From: Geobacteraceae bacterium
Lineage (GTDB): Bacteria; Desulfobacterota; Desulfuromonadia; Desulfuromonadales; Desulfuromonadaceae
Assembly: GCA_020201305.1 (NCBI GenBank)
Contig: JAIVHC010000186.1
Span: forward strand, 1 to 11,116
Length of the DNA: 11,116 nt
Reading direction: 5' to 3'
In this document: positions 1-7,078 of the stretch, piece by piece
Numbering within the stretch: the stretch's first letter is position 1
Layout of the letters: each line of letters starts with the position of its first letter
Position numbers and translations under genes: made by a program
The notes under the pieces: model-generated
What the model saw: the letters and a program-made list of their open reading frames with translations, nothing else
Database searches by the model: none
Told to the model about the DNA's origin: nothing

Positions 1-7
1 CACTGAT

Positions 8-349
8 TTGAGCCCAAAAGAAAAAAAGGATTTGAAAATCCTGGCGTGGTTTACCTCCGTCTATTGCAAGGATCATCATACCGAACCGCGCCAGAAGTTG
101 GACAAACTCACACATGAACTTCCGTTCCTGCTGCGTTTCAGCTACTGTACCGCATGTCGTGAGTTCCTCATCTACGCCATCGAACGCCGCCTGAAATGCC
201 CGCTTGAAGAAAAGCCCTCCTGCAAACACTGCACTATCCACTGCTACCGTCTCGGCCATCGCGAAAAAGTGCGTGAAATAATGCGCTATTCCGGCAAAGC
301 CCTGATTAAACGCGGACGCCTGGATCTACTGTGGCACTATCTGATGTAA
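8..349 (+). CDS. YgbA-like (nitrous oxide-stimulated promoter family) cysteine-rich protein, possibly 5'-partial
   Basis: A 113-residue frame beginning at a TTG 8 bases into the window. The frame is open to the window edge, so the true start may lie upstream and no ribosome binding site can be judged. The protein resembles the E. coli YgbA family (about 117 residues): an early YC-x2-HH block (C20, H23, H24), a C47-x2-C50 pair, then the signature CP-x6-SC-x2-C-x3-CY (C64, C72, C75, C79), and a C-terminal REKVREIMRYSGK block ending near LLWHYLM. The clustered Cys and His residues suggest metal or Fe-S binding, which is inference. In E. coli ygbA belongs to the nitric-oxide-responsive NsrR regulon; the biochemical role is not settled, and no NsrR site can be assessed here because the upstream region is absent. 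It converges on the minus-strand tRNA-Arg, and their shared hairpin could terminate both. Family assignment is from recalled motifs. Confidence 0.75.
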   Translation: MSPKEKKDLKILAWFTSVYCKDHHTEPRQKLDKLTHELPFLLRFSYCTACREFLIYAIERRLKCPLEEKPSCKHCTIHCYRLGHREKVREIMRYSGKALIKRGRLDLLWHYLM

Positions 350-356
350 TCCAAAC

Positions 357-390
357 GCAAAAAAGGGGCAGCCGCTAAGGCTAACCCCTT
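357..390 (-). terminator. Rho-independent terminator of tRNA-Arg (possibly bidirectional)
   Basis: The 363-390 segment forms a hairpin: AAGGGG pairs with CCCCTT, and an inner AGCC pairs with GGCT around a short loop. Read on the minus strand the stem is followed by a run of six T (A359-A364 on the plus strand), a strong intrinsic terminator for the tRNA ending at 399. Read on the plus strand the following bases are only moderately T-rich, so it may also weakly terminate the YgbA-like gene ending at 349. Confidence 0.8.
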
Positions 391-398
391 GAATTTAT

Positions 399-475
399 TG
401 GCGCGCAATGCAGGATTCGAACCTGCGACCTTCGGCTCCGGAGGCCGACGCTCTATCCAGCTGAGCTAATTGCGC
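399..475 (-). tRNA. tRNA-Arg, anticodon CCG
   Basis: Read on the minus strand, 77 nt fold into a complete cloverleaf. The acceptor stem is GCGCAAT with ATTGCGC, the D arm contains AGCTCAGCTGGATAGAGC, and the anticodon stem TCGGC/GCCGA encloses the loop CTCCGGA with anticodon CCG (decodes CGG, Arg). The T arm is GCAGG-TTCGAAT-CCTGC, and the discriminator G is followed by a genomically encoded CCA at 399-401. All stems are fully paired. A promoter (487-515) and a T-tract terminator (357-390) flank it, so it is likely transcribed as a single-gene unit. No duplicated 3' end that would mark an integrated element is visible nearby. Confidence 0.97.
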
Positions 476-486
476 ATGCGGTGGAT

Positions 487-515
487 TGTATAACGTATCC
501 ACGCATGAAACGCAA
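487..515 (-). promoter_or_regulatory. Sigma-70-like promoter for tRNA-Arg
   Basis: On the minus strand a TTGCGT -35 box (510-515) is separated by exactly 17 nt from a TATACA -10 box (487-492). The -10 box lies 11 nt upstream of the mature tRNA 5' end, leaving room for a short leader removed by RNase P. The same TATACA hexamer is the -10 candidate of the tmRNA gene. Confidence 0.7.
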
Positions 516-543
516 CTGATAATCGTTTGAGTAGTGAATACGC

Positions 544-870
544 TTATATGCCTAAAGTCCCGGCTTCGGCATCTAACACCTCCTGCGGAATCTCCTTACC
601 CGACCGGTATGCCATTTTCAGCGTATGCAGGTACATGGCTCTGGCCTGATACTTACCCACCTGCTCCAGGGGTTTGTCGCGCCCGGCGATGATATGCCCT
701 TCCCATGAAATCATGCTGCCGCCACAGTGACACAGTTCCACGCACTTTTCCCAGGTGAGCCTCCATAAATCTGGGGCTCTGTTTGCTTTTACCCAGGTTT
801 TAAAGTCAGGCTCTTTCTCCTGGAATTCGTGTTCTTCCCACAGAGATCCCTGAATCCCTTTTTCTTCCAT
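544..870 (-). CDS. Hypothetical protein, 108 aa, Trp-rich with a CxxxCxC motif
   Basis: I do not recognise this protein. It is a 108-residue acidic, probably soluble protein with no signal peptide or membrane segment. Visible features are five tryptophans and a central VELCHCGGS segment giving C43-x3-C47-x-C49, which could bind a metal or be redox-active (inference). The C-terminal half looks helical and ends GKEIPQEVLDAEAGTLGI. The ATG at 868-870 has only a weak Shine-Dalgarno (GGTGA, 4 nt upstream). It lies in the same orientation as the downstream tRNA-Arg and is divergent from the zinc-ribbon gene at 1034. No larger gene overlaps it on the other strand, which supports it being real. Length and isolation leave some doubt. 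Confidence 0.5.
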   Translation of the reverse strand: MEEKGIQGSLWEEHEFQEKEPDFKTWVKANRAPDLWRLTWEKCVELCHCGGSMISWEGHIIAGRDKPLEQVGKYQARAMYLHTLKMAYRSGKEIPQEVLDAEAGTLGI

Positions 871-980
871 CTATTCACCATCCACTGAATTGTTTTATGC
901 GCGTAAGCCCTTTTGGCACAACATCCCAGCGCGGGTTTACACCCCGCAGAGATGTGTTAACATTTTAGGCAAGTCACTCC

Positions 981-1010
981 TTGCAACGCCATGCAGTCGA
1001 CAAGAATTAT
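981..1010 (+). promoter_or_regulatory. Possible sigma-70 promoter for the zinc-ribbon gene
   Basis: TTGCAA (981-986) and AATTAT (1005-1010) are separated by 18 nt, each matching 4 of 6 consensus positions. A start about 7 nt downstream would give a roughly 17-nt leader that still contains the GGAGG site at 1023-1027. This is pattern-based only. Confidence 0.35.
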
Positions 1011-1033
1011 CTTGATACCAATGGAGGTTTATT

Positions 1034-1528
1034 ATGAGCACAAAAGACAACCAGGGCAACAGGAACGATCGTCTGATTCAGGAAGAAATTCACGATCCTT
1101 ACATGAAACGGAGTAAGCCTGTGTCCCCTAGTGTATGCCCCGAGTGCGGGGTGGTATTCAACAACGGCCGATGGCAATGGCAGGAGAAGGTGGAGCCACA
1201 GGCGAACCAGGAAATGTGCCCGGCATGTCAGCGGATACGCGACAATGTCCCTGCGGGGATACTCACACTAAAAGGGGACTTTCTCAACAGCCACAGGGAT
1301 GAAATAATGCGTTTGATCGAGAACAAGGTAGAAATGCAAAAGGCTGAACATCCCATGAAACGCATGATGGCACTGGAAGAAGGCGAGGATGGAAGTACCA
1401 TTCTGACCTTCACCGATACCCATCTTCCCAGGGGTGTAGGTAAGGCCATTCAGAGCGCCTATGAAGGTGAGCTCGAAATTCAATACCCCGAAGATGCGCA
1501 ACTTGTACGCGTATATTGGGAGCGCTAA
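1034..1528 (+). CDS. BCAM0308-family zinc-ribbon protein
   Basis: A 164-residue soluble protein. The N-terminal RNDRLIQEEIHDPYMKR is followed by two CxxC knuckles, CPECG (C35, C38) and CPACQRIRD (C62, C65), separated by 23 residues that include a GRWQW motif. This is a typical zinc-ribbon layout. The C-terminal half (about 78-164) reads as a globular alpha/beta domain with HRDEI, EHPMKRMMALEEGEDGS, TDTHLPRGVGKAIQSAYEGEL and a final RVYWER. This order matches what I recall of the uncharacterised BCAM0308 family of proteobacteria. Its function is unknown; a nucleic-acid or regulatory role is only a guess from the zinc ribbon. The start is well supported: GGAGG at 1023-1027 is 6 nt before ATG. 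It appears monocistronic, with a hairpin (1566-1590) after the gene and the glutamate dehydrogenase leader beyond. Confidence 0.75.
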   Translation: MSTKDNQGNRNDRLIQEEIHDPYMKRSKPVSPSVCPECGVVFNNGRWQWQEKVEPQANQEMCPACQRIRDNVPAGILTLKGDFLNSHRDEIMRLIENKVEMQKAEHPMKRMMALEEGEDGSTILTFTDTHLPRGVGKAIQSAYEGELEIQYPEDAQLVRVYWER

Positions 1529-1565
1529 GCGCTTTCTATACTTCTTTTCCTTCTGTGTAACTACT

Positions 1566-1590
1566 GTGCCGCTGAAATCTTCAGCGGCAC
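1566..1590 (+). other. Perfect 11-bp stem-loop without T-tract
   Basis: GTGCCGCTGAA pairs perfectly with TTCAGCGGCAC around a 3-nt loop (ATC), 37 nt after the zinc-ribbon gene stop. Neither strand has a U-tract after the stem, so it is not a canonical intrinsic terminator. It could be an mRNA 3'-end stabiliser, an atypical terminator, or a member of a dispersed palindromic repeat family. Confidence 0.6.
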
Positions 1591-1637
1591 CCGCTATTCT
1601 GCCCTATCCATTTCAACGCCCTGCCCTGCGGTGATTC

Positions 1638-1666
1638 TTGCAAAAATTAGCGCACTCATCTACACT
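1638..1666 (+). promoter_or_regulatory. Probable sigma-70 promoter upstream of the glutamate dehydrogenase gene
   Basis: TTGCAA (1638-1643), a 17-nt spacer, then TACACT (1661-1666). Spacing is optimal and both boxes match consensus in at least 4 of 6 positions. Transcription would begin near 1673. It probably drives the glutamate dehydrogenase remnant and could read into panB, since no terminator is seen between 1855 and 10210. Confidence 0.45.
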
Positions 1667-1794
1667 CGTACTGAGTAAATCATGATGGCGTCGCAAAGGA
1701 TTTTCAACTGCGTCGCTATAGTTCAAAAAAAGTAAAAATCATGCAGTTTTCGCTGCACCTGCGGCAGCGCAGCGGCACTGCTCGACAGATATTC

Positions 1795-1807
1795 TTCATG
1801 TCATGAA
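1795..1807. promoter_or_regulatory. Perfect palindrome, possible operator
   Basis: TTCATG-T-CATGAA is a perfect 6+1+6 inverted repeat located 48 nt upstream of the GTG start. Its symmetry and position suit a dimeric repressor site within the leader, but no cognate regulator is encoded nearby and such a short palindrome can arise by chance. Confidence 0.3.
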
Positions 1808-1854
1808 ATGCGGTTAAATACATGTCTCACCCTTAAATTACGGGAGTCAGCCTA

Positions 1855-2982
1855 GTGAATACTTCAGCAGATCAGCAGAAAATTGTAGACGAGTTTCAGG
1901 GAAAATTGAACCAGGTTCGAGCACAGCTCGCCAAAACAACACAAGAATCCGCAGAATTTCTACAGATTGAATCCTTTATTAAACTTCTGCGCGATAATGC
2001 CGTGCCGGCAGATCTGGGTCAACTTGAAGTGCACAGTCTGAAAGAGCTGTGCGTGAATATGTTCACCCACATCAAGGCACGAGAGGGGGAACTCGGAGTC
2101 CATTTTTTCCCTATCAACCGCCAGGACCAGGGGTTGTTGGTATGCAACTGCGATGAAGCCCCGTTCCTGCTCGACTCTCTGCTGTTATTGTTGCGGCGTC
2201 AACGTCTGGGCTGGCAGGTAGTTACCCATCTGCGCCTCAAAGTCAGACGCAAAAATGGGACCTTAACCTCGCTCCAAGATGCGAAACTCGAGATGGCCAA
2301 CGAATCTCTTCTTATCGTCCAGAGTGAAGGCTCGGCAGGAACCCCCGAAATGCTGGACAAAATCCGTCAGGTTCTTAAGGATGTTCTGCACGTTGCCTCA
2401 GACCGCGGCGCACTGCAGAAAACCCTGGAAGATCTTCAACCGCAGGCGGAAAAAGTCGGCTACGGGAGTTTCTGGAGCTGGCTTACTGATGAAAATTTTG
2501 TCCCCCTATCCTATCGGCAGCTGCGATTAACCGAGCTTGAGGATTCGCAGGGTATAGAGATGGTAGAGGGTTCGGAGCTTGGAATTGCTTCGGATCCGGC
2601 ACATAATCGACTCACTATCCCAAAGGAATATACCCAGTGCGATGCACACCTGCAGGCATGCATCACCCAGAAAGACACCCTGGCAGTAACCCAGAGCGGC
2701 AAACCCAGCCCCGTATGGCGCGATGAACTTCTGACTTCCATATCCCTGCGCGGCGAAACCTCTGGCGGCCAGGAAATAATCCACGATATTGCCGGACTCT
2801 ACACCCAACATTCACGTGGCTCCTCTGCGCTGGATATCGAGGAATTACGCACCAAGGTGGAGCAGGCTTTGACTGATCTCGGCATTGCGCCGGAGAGTTA
2901 TAATTACCGCAAGACCAAAGATCTGCTCTCAACCTTCCCGATTACTGAACTGTTTTTCCTCGTCACGCATTCTACACCTTGA
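1855..2982 (+). pseudogene. NAD-glutamate dehydrogenase, N-terminal fragment (regulatory ACT-like region)
   Basis: This 375-codon frame starts at GTG with GGGAG 8 nt upstream. Residues 80-135 carry the ACT-like regulatory core of the family: a CDEAPFLLDSLLLLL motif (99-113, equivalent to the usual DxPFLVDS block) followed by THLRLKVRRKNGTL. An acidic and helical linker follows. Homology continues to FPITELFF (nt about 2935-2958), the conserved FPxxELF segment, after which the frame reads a non-homologous tail VTHSTP and stops at 2980-2982. If translated alone the product has no catalytic domain. The stop lies inside the region where the next frame takes over, so ribosomes would terminate there. 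Confidence 0.8.
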
Positions 2983-4735
2983 TGCCGAGCACTTCATCGT
3001 CCAGGTTCAGCTTATTGGAGCCGAGATTGATGCCGATCCGGATCTGCCCCTGTTGAGCAAACGCCTGACCGAGAAGCTGCGCAGCTGGGAACAGAAACTG
3101 CGCCAGGAGCTGATTCTGCTCAAGGGGAGCAAAAAGGGGATGGAACTGTGGCAGATATACCGCCACGCGTTCTGCACCAATTATCGCGCCCGGGTTTCCC
3201 CCAAGATGTGTATTAATGACATTAATATGCTTGAGCGCGTACGTACAGACAAGCGAGAACACATCAATTTGTGGAAATCGCCCCACTCCGATCTGCGCTG
3301 TTTCCTTAAGTTCTACAGCACCAAACAGGATTACCTGAACGAACTTATGCCGGTTCTGGTCAATCTCGATCTGACCATCAGCGAAGAGGTTGACTTTACT
3401 GTGCGTCTGCCGGAGTGCAAAGCCTACATCAAAAGCTTTGGCGTCCTCAATCAACTCCCCGGTTCCGCCGACATCCTCAAGCTCAAGGACAATCTGGTTG
3501 AAACTCTGGGCTCTGTGCGCGAAGGGCGGGCGGAAAACGATTATCTCAACCGCCTGGTGGTTCGCACCGGTATGGATTGGCAGCAGATAGATGTGTTTCG
3601 TGCATATCGGAACTACTATTTCCAGTTGGGGTCTCCATTTACGAAGCGCACTGTGGCTTTTGCCCTGATCAATAATCCCCGTGCCGCGCTTGCGCTCTAC
3701 AGTTACTTTGAAGCGCGCTTCAAACCTGACGCGAAATGGGCGGACCCCATGGTGCGTGAAGAAGAGGCGTTATCGCCGACACGCATGGAACTTATTGAGA
3801 GCCTCACCGAAGTAGAGAATGTCAATGATGATCGGATTCTGCGCACCATGTTCAACCTTATCGATTCCACTGTGCGCACTAATTTCTTTATACGCCGCAC
3901 CCTTGATGATTACTTTATCTCTCTCAAGATAAGTTCCATCGGCATTTCCGAGATGCCCGCCCCGCGCCCCATGTTTGAGGTATATGTCCACAACGCGACC
4001 ATGGAGGGGATCCATCTGCGCGGTGGCAAGGTAGCGCGTGGTGGAATCCGCTGGTCTGACCGTCCGGATGATTTCCGTACCGAGGTTCTGGGGCTCATGA
4101 AAACCCAGATGACCAAAAACACCCTTATTGTTCCAGTGGGTTCCAAGGGCGGATTTGTAGTCAAGACCCCCTTTAAACAGCGTGAGGAGGGGATGGAGCT
4201 TTCAAAGCGCGCGTACCAGACCTTTATGCGTGGTCTGCTGGATATGACGGATAACCGTAAAGAGGGGGATATAATAACCCCGGATAATATCGTGCGTTAT
4301 GATGAACAGGACCCCTATCTGGTGGTAGCGGCAGATAAAGGGACAGCGCATTTGTCCGACACCGCAAATGCCATCAGCGCGGAATACGATTTCTGGCTGG
4401 ATGACGGCTTTGCGAGCGGCGGATCGCAGGGATACGACCACAAGGAGCTTGGAGTAACCGCGCGCGGCGCATGGGTCTGTGTTCAACGCCATTTCCGCGA
4501 AATGGGAATCGACATCCAGACCGAGCCTTTCAGCGTAGTCGGAATCGGAGATATGAGCGGAGATGTATTCGGCAACGGTATGCTTTTATCCGAGCAGATC
4601 AAGCTGTGCGCCGCTTTTAACCACATGCATATTTTTCTGGATCCCCACCTCGGTCGATGGCGACACCCTGGTGCAGATGCTGCTCCAGGCTCCGGCCGAT
4701 TTGCTGTGGAATGGGGGTATCGGCACCTACGTTAA
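2957..4735 (+). pseudogene. NAD-glutamate dehydrogenase, middle fragment (catalytic and dinucleotide-binding core)
   Basis: Family similarity in this frame begins near LHLDAEHFIVQVQL (nt about 2972). The nominal ATG at 2885 lies in out-of-frame sequence of the first fragment, so this piece has no authentic start. Downstream come the conserved RSWEQKLRQEL helix and the substrate-binding/catalytic block HLRGGKVARGGIRWSDRPDD (RGGIRWSDR at 4037-4063). The PVGSKGGFVVK segment (about 4132-4164) carries the candidate catalytic lysine. The dinucleotide-binding GIGDMSGDVFGNG is at 4541-4579, followed by AAFNHMHIFLDP ending at 4645. After that the frame becomes nonsense (GRWRHPGADAAPG) and stops at 4735. 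Both ends of the fragment are therefore deletion junctions. The catalytic residues themselves look intact, which suggests relatively recent decay. Confidence 0.8.
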
Positions 4736-6221
4736 ACACTCCCAGGAGAGCAATGCCGATGTTGGCGACCGCGCCAATGACAACGTGCGCATAGATGGCA
4801 ACAAACTCAGAGCCAAGGTGGTAGGTGAAGGGGGCAACCTCGGTTTCACCCAACTGGGACGCATCGAATACGCCCTGAACGGTGGGGGCATCAATACCGA
4901 TGCGGTGGATAACTCGGGCGGGGTTGACTGCTCCGACCACGAAGTAAACCTGAAGATATTTATGCAGTACCTCAAAGAGCAGGGCCAGATCAAGAGCGAA
5001 GAGGAACGCAACACCCAGTTGCAGAGCCTTACTGAAGAGGTTAACACAGCCGTACTGCACAATAACTACACCCAGAGCTTGGCGCTGTCGCTGGATAAAA
5101 TCCGCAACAATGAAGAAGCCGAGGTATTCAGCGATTTAGCCACGCGCCTCGAAGAGATCGGCTTGTTGAACCCCACCAGCGAAGCGCTGCCAAAGACCAA
5201 GGATGTCCTGGGGCGCAAGCAGGGGTACACGCGCCCTGAACTTGCAATATTGCTTGCGTACAGCAAAATGAGCATGTTTAACGGCCTGCTCGGCTCAGAC
5301 TATCTCGATAACGAGTTCGCTCTTGAATATCTGCGTGAATATTATCCACATGAGTTACGCACCCGTTACTCCGAACACCTTAACGGACATCCCCTGCGGC
5401 GTGAGATAATTGCGACCATGATAACCAACCACGTTGTCGATCAATCCGGTGCTAGCATTTGTTTCCGCCTTGCGCGTCGACATAATACCGAGCTGATTGA
5501 TGTTGTGCCGCACTACCTGATGTACGACCGTATCCTGAATGGAGAAGTACTGCGTGCCGGGATTTATGCCCTCGACAACAAAATGCCTGCGCAGAAGCAG
5601 TATGCCCTGCTATTGGAGTTGGAAAGCGCATTGACAACCATGTGTGACTGGGCCATGCGCCAGGGCGATGCTGCCGACCCTTCATGTATCCCCACCATGC
5701 AGGAGCAACTCCGCGAGTACCGCACCCTGCTCAGCAGCATCCTGACTCCGGATCAGTGGCGAGAATGCCGTACCCGGGCAGAGACACTGACTGAGTACGG
5801 GCTGGATACGGAAACAGCAATGGAGCTCGTGTCCCTGCCCTATCTGGATAACTTCATTCCCCTGGTGCAATTGCAGGAAAAAACGGGGGAAAAACTCTAT
5901 CCTCTGGCGGAAACCATGGCCGAGGCGATGCAGAACATGCAGCTTAAAACCATCCTCGAAGGGCTGGACCAGGTACCCCTGCGGGATCGTTGGGATCGAC
6001 GCAGTAACAGGCTTTTGAAGAGCAGATTCCAGCAGGAGGTTTTCTCCCTCATTGAAGAGGTGATGCGCTCCTGCAATGGCAATATTGACACTCTGCTCTC
6101 CCGGCAGCGTCCGGCATTCATGCGCTATAAGCGCTATATCAAAATGCTGCACGAAGGAAGCCACGCCACCTTCCATCCGTATATGGTTATACTGGATCAA
6201 CTGCAGAAGATAGTGCAATAG
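4650..6221 (+). pseudogene. NAD-glutamate dehydrogenase, C-terminal fragment
   Basis: Similarity resumes in the third frame at VDGDTLVQMLLQAPADLLWNGGIGTYVK (DLLWNGGIGTYVK at 4698-4736). It continues through DVGDRANDNVRI, the VVGEGGNLGFTQLGRIEYALNGGGINTD block (about 4820-4905) and GVDCSDHEVNLKIF, completing the dinucleotide-binding domain. The helical C-terminal domain has GYTRPELAILLAYSKMSMF, YYPHELR and HPLRREIIATMITNHVVDQSG, all well conserved. It ends at TAG 6219-6221. Apart from the junction, no further stop or frameshift appears in more than 500 codons. There is no proper start at the junction; the nearest in-frame ATG (4563) lies in the other frame's coding sequence. panB starts 34 nt downstream, so the remnant may still carry transcription into the pantothenate genes. 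Confidence 0.8.
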
Positions 6222-6255
6222 ATTATTCAAATTCAACTCCAATGGAAAGAGTGAC

Positions 6256-7059
6256 ATGGCTAAACAAAAAACAGTTGTGGATATTCAGAAACTCTACACT
6301 GAAGGCACCAGGATTACCGTACTAACCGCATACGACTATCCTTTTGCCCGCATCATGGATGAAGCAGGGATAGATATGATTCTGGTGGGTGATTCCCTGG
6401 GAAGCACCGTTGCCGGATACGACACTACCCTCCCGGTTACCATGGACGAGATGCTCTATCACACGCGCTATGTGGTGCGGGGCAGCAGTAGCGCTCTGAT
6501 TATTACCGATATGCCTTTTATGTCGTATCAGGCTGATGTACGCGACGCGTGCATCAATGCGGGCCGCCTGATTAAGGAAGGTGGTGCCCATGCGGTAAAG
6601 ATTGAAGGAGGGGAAAATATAGCTGACACCATCGCCGCCATAGTCAACATGGATGTGCCCGTGGTGGGACATATCGGCCTCACCCCTCAGTCCATCCACC
6701 GCATGGGAGGTTTCAAGGTACAGGGGCGCAAGGATGAGCAGGCCAGACAACTTCTGGCTGATGCGAAAGCTGTAGAACAGGCCGGTGCCTTTGCCCTCAC
6801 CCTGGAGGGGATCCCCGCTCCGCTGGCGAAAGAGATAACCGAGAGTATCAGCATCCCTACCATCGGCATCGGCGCCGGAGCGGATTGTTCCGGGCAGGTA
6901 CTGGTGATCCACGACATCCTCGGACTGTGCGAAAAATATTCGCCCAAGTTCGTCAAGCGCTATGCCGATGTAACTGAGATCATCCGCACCAGTGTCGACA
7001 GCTATATCCGTGATGTGCGTGATGGTTCGTTCCCCGGCGAAGAACATAGTTTCAAATAG
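6256..7059 (+). CDS. panB: 3-methyl-2-oxobutanoate hydroxymethyltransferase (ketopantoate hydroxymethyltransferase)
   Basis: This cytosolic enzyme transfers a hydroxymethyl group from 5,10-methylene-tetrahydrofolate to 2-oxoisovalerate to make ketopantoate, the first committed step of pantothenate and coenzyme A synthesis. The 267-residue protein (E. coli PanB: 264) shows the full motif set: VLTAYDYPFA (22-31), VGDSLGSTVAGYDTTLPVT (44-62), TDMPFMSYQ (84-92), AVKIEGG (113-119), HIGLTPQS (139-146), LTLEGIP (181-187) and IGIGAG (203-208). By homology D46, D85 and E117 hold the Mg2+ ion and E184 is the catalytic base; all are present. A GGAAAGAG site lies just upstream of the ATG. It is 34 nt after the glutamate dehydrogenase remnant and 19 nt before panC. 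It looks fully functional. Confidence 0.98.
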   Translation: MAKQKTVVDIQKLYTEGTRITVLTAYDYPFARIMDEAGIDMILVGDSLGSTVAGYDTTLPVTMDEMLYHTRYVVRGSSSALIITDMPFMSYQADVRDACINAGRLIKEGGAHAVKIEGGENIADTIAAIVNMDVPVVGHIGLTPQSIHRMGGFKVQGRKDEQARQLLADAKAVEQAGAFALTLEGIPAPLAKEITESISIPTIGIGAGADCSGQVLVIHDILGLCEKYSPKFVKRYADVTEIIRTSVDSYIRDVRDGSFPGEEHSFK

Positions 7060-7078
7060 GAAAAAGGAGTAATACAGC

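Larger units (their letters stand above)
1591..1854. other. Non-coding leader upstream of the glutamate dehydrogenase gene
   Basis: No convincing open reading frame is present on either strand between the hairpin and the GTG at 1855. The stretch holds a sigma-70-like promoter (1638-1666), a direct repeat of GCGTCGC (1688-1694 and 1710-1716), an ATCATGAT palindrome (about 1679-1686), an A-rich block (1725-1738), GC-rich small stem-loop potential around 1743-1780, and the near-perfect palindrome at 1795-1807. The ribosome binding site GGGAG (about 1843) precedes the GTG by 8 nt. From the promoter the untranslated leader would be roughly 180 nt, long enough for post-transcriptional control. I recognise no known riboswitch class. 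Confidence 0.5.
1855..6221 (+). pseudogene. NAD-specific glutamate dehydrogenase (GDH-180 / Bac_GDH type), disrupted by two internal deletions
   Basis: The locus encodes the large class of NAD-glutamate dehydrogenase, which deaminates glutamate to 2-oxoglutarate and ammonium. The coding sequence runs through three frames: 1855 to about 2960, about 2960 to about 4650, and about 4650 to 6221. At each frame change the protein also jumps over conserved family sequence. Junction 1 lacks the block usually lying between FPxxELF and the HFIV segment, which includes a VYVPRDRYNT-like motif (about 75 residues by recall). Junction 2 lacks the ER-x-RLF...RSSW.DY...SxGGG block between HIFLDP and APxDLLWNGG (about 60 residues). 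The remaining coding length is about 1455 codons, against roughly 1580-1620 for intact members, which agrees with these losses. Both losses have length congruent to 2 modulo 3. No single full-length enzyme can be made, so this is probably a pseudogene; assembly error is the alternative. Confidence 0.85.

Noticed and set aside
1668..1854. Riboswitch in the glutamate dehydrogenase leader
   Set aside because: The leader is long and has small stem-loops, but I see no conserved core of a known class and no clear terminator/antiterminator pair.
2885..2960. Independent start of the middle glutamate dehydrogenase frame at ATG 2885
   Set aside because: The first ~25 codons overlap the correct frame of the N-terminal fragment and encode non-homologous sequence; no ribosome binding site is evident.
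2953..4660. Programmed ribosomal frameshifting to join the glutamate dehydrogenase frames
   Set aside because: No convincing slippery site with downstream structure is seen, two separate events would be required, and conserved residues are missing at both joins, so recoding would not restore a normal enzyme.
5682..6257. 191-codon minus-strand open frame over the glutamate dehydrogenase C-terminus
   Set aside because: Shadow frame; the plus strand carries well-conserved family sequence throughout.
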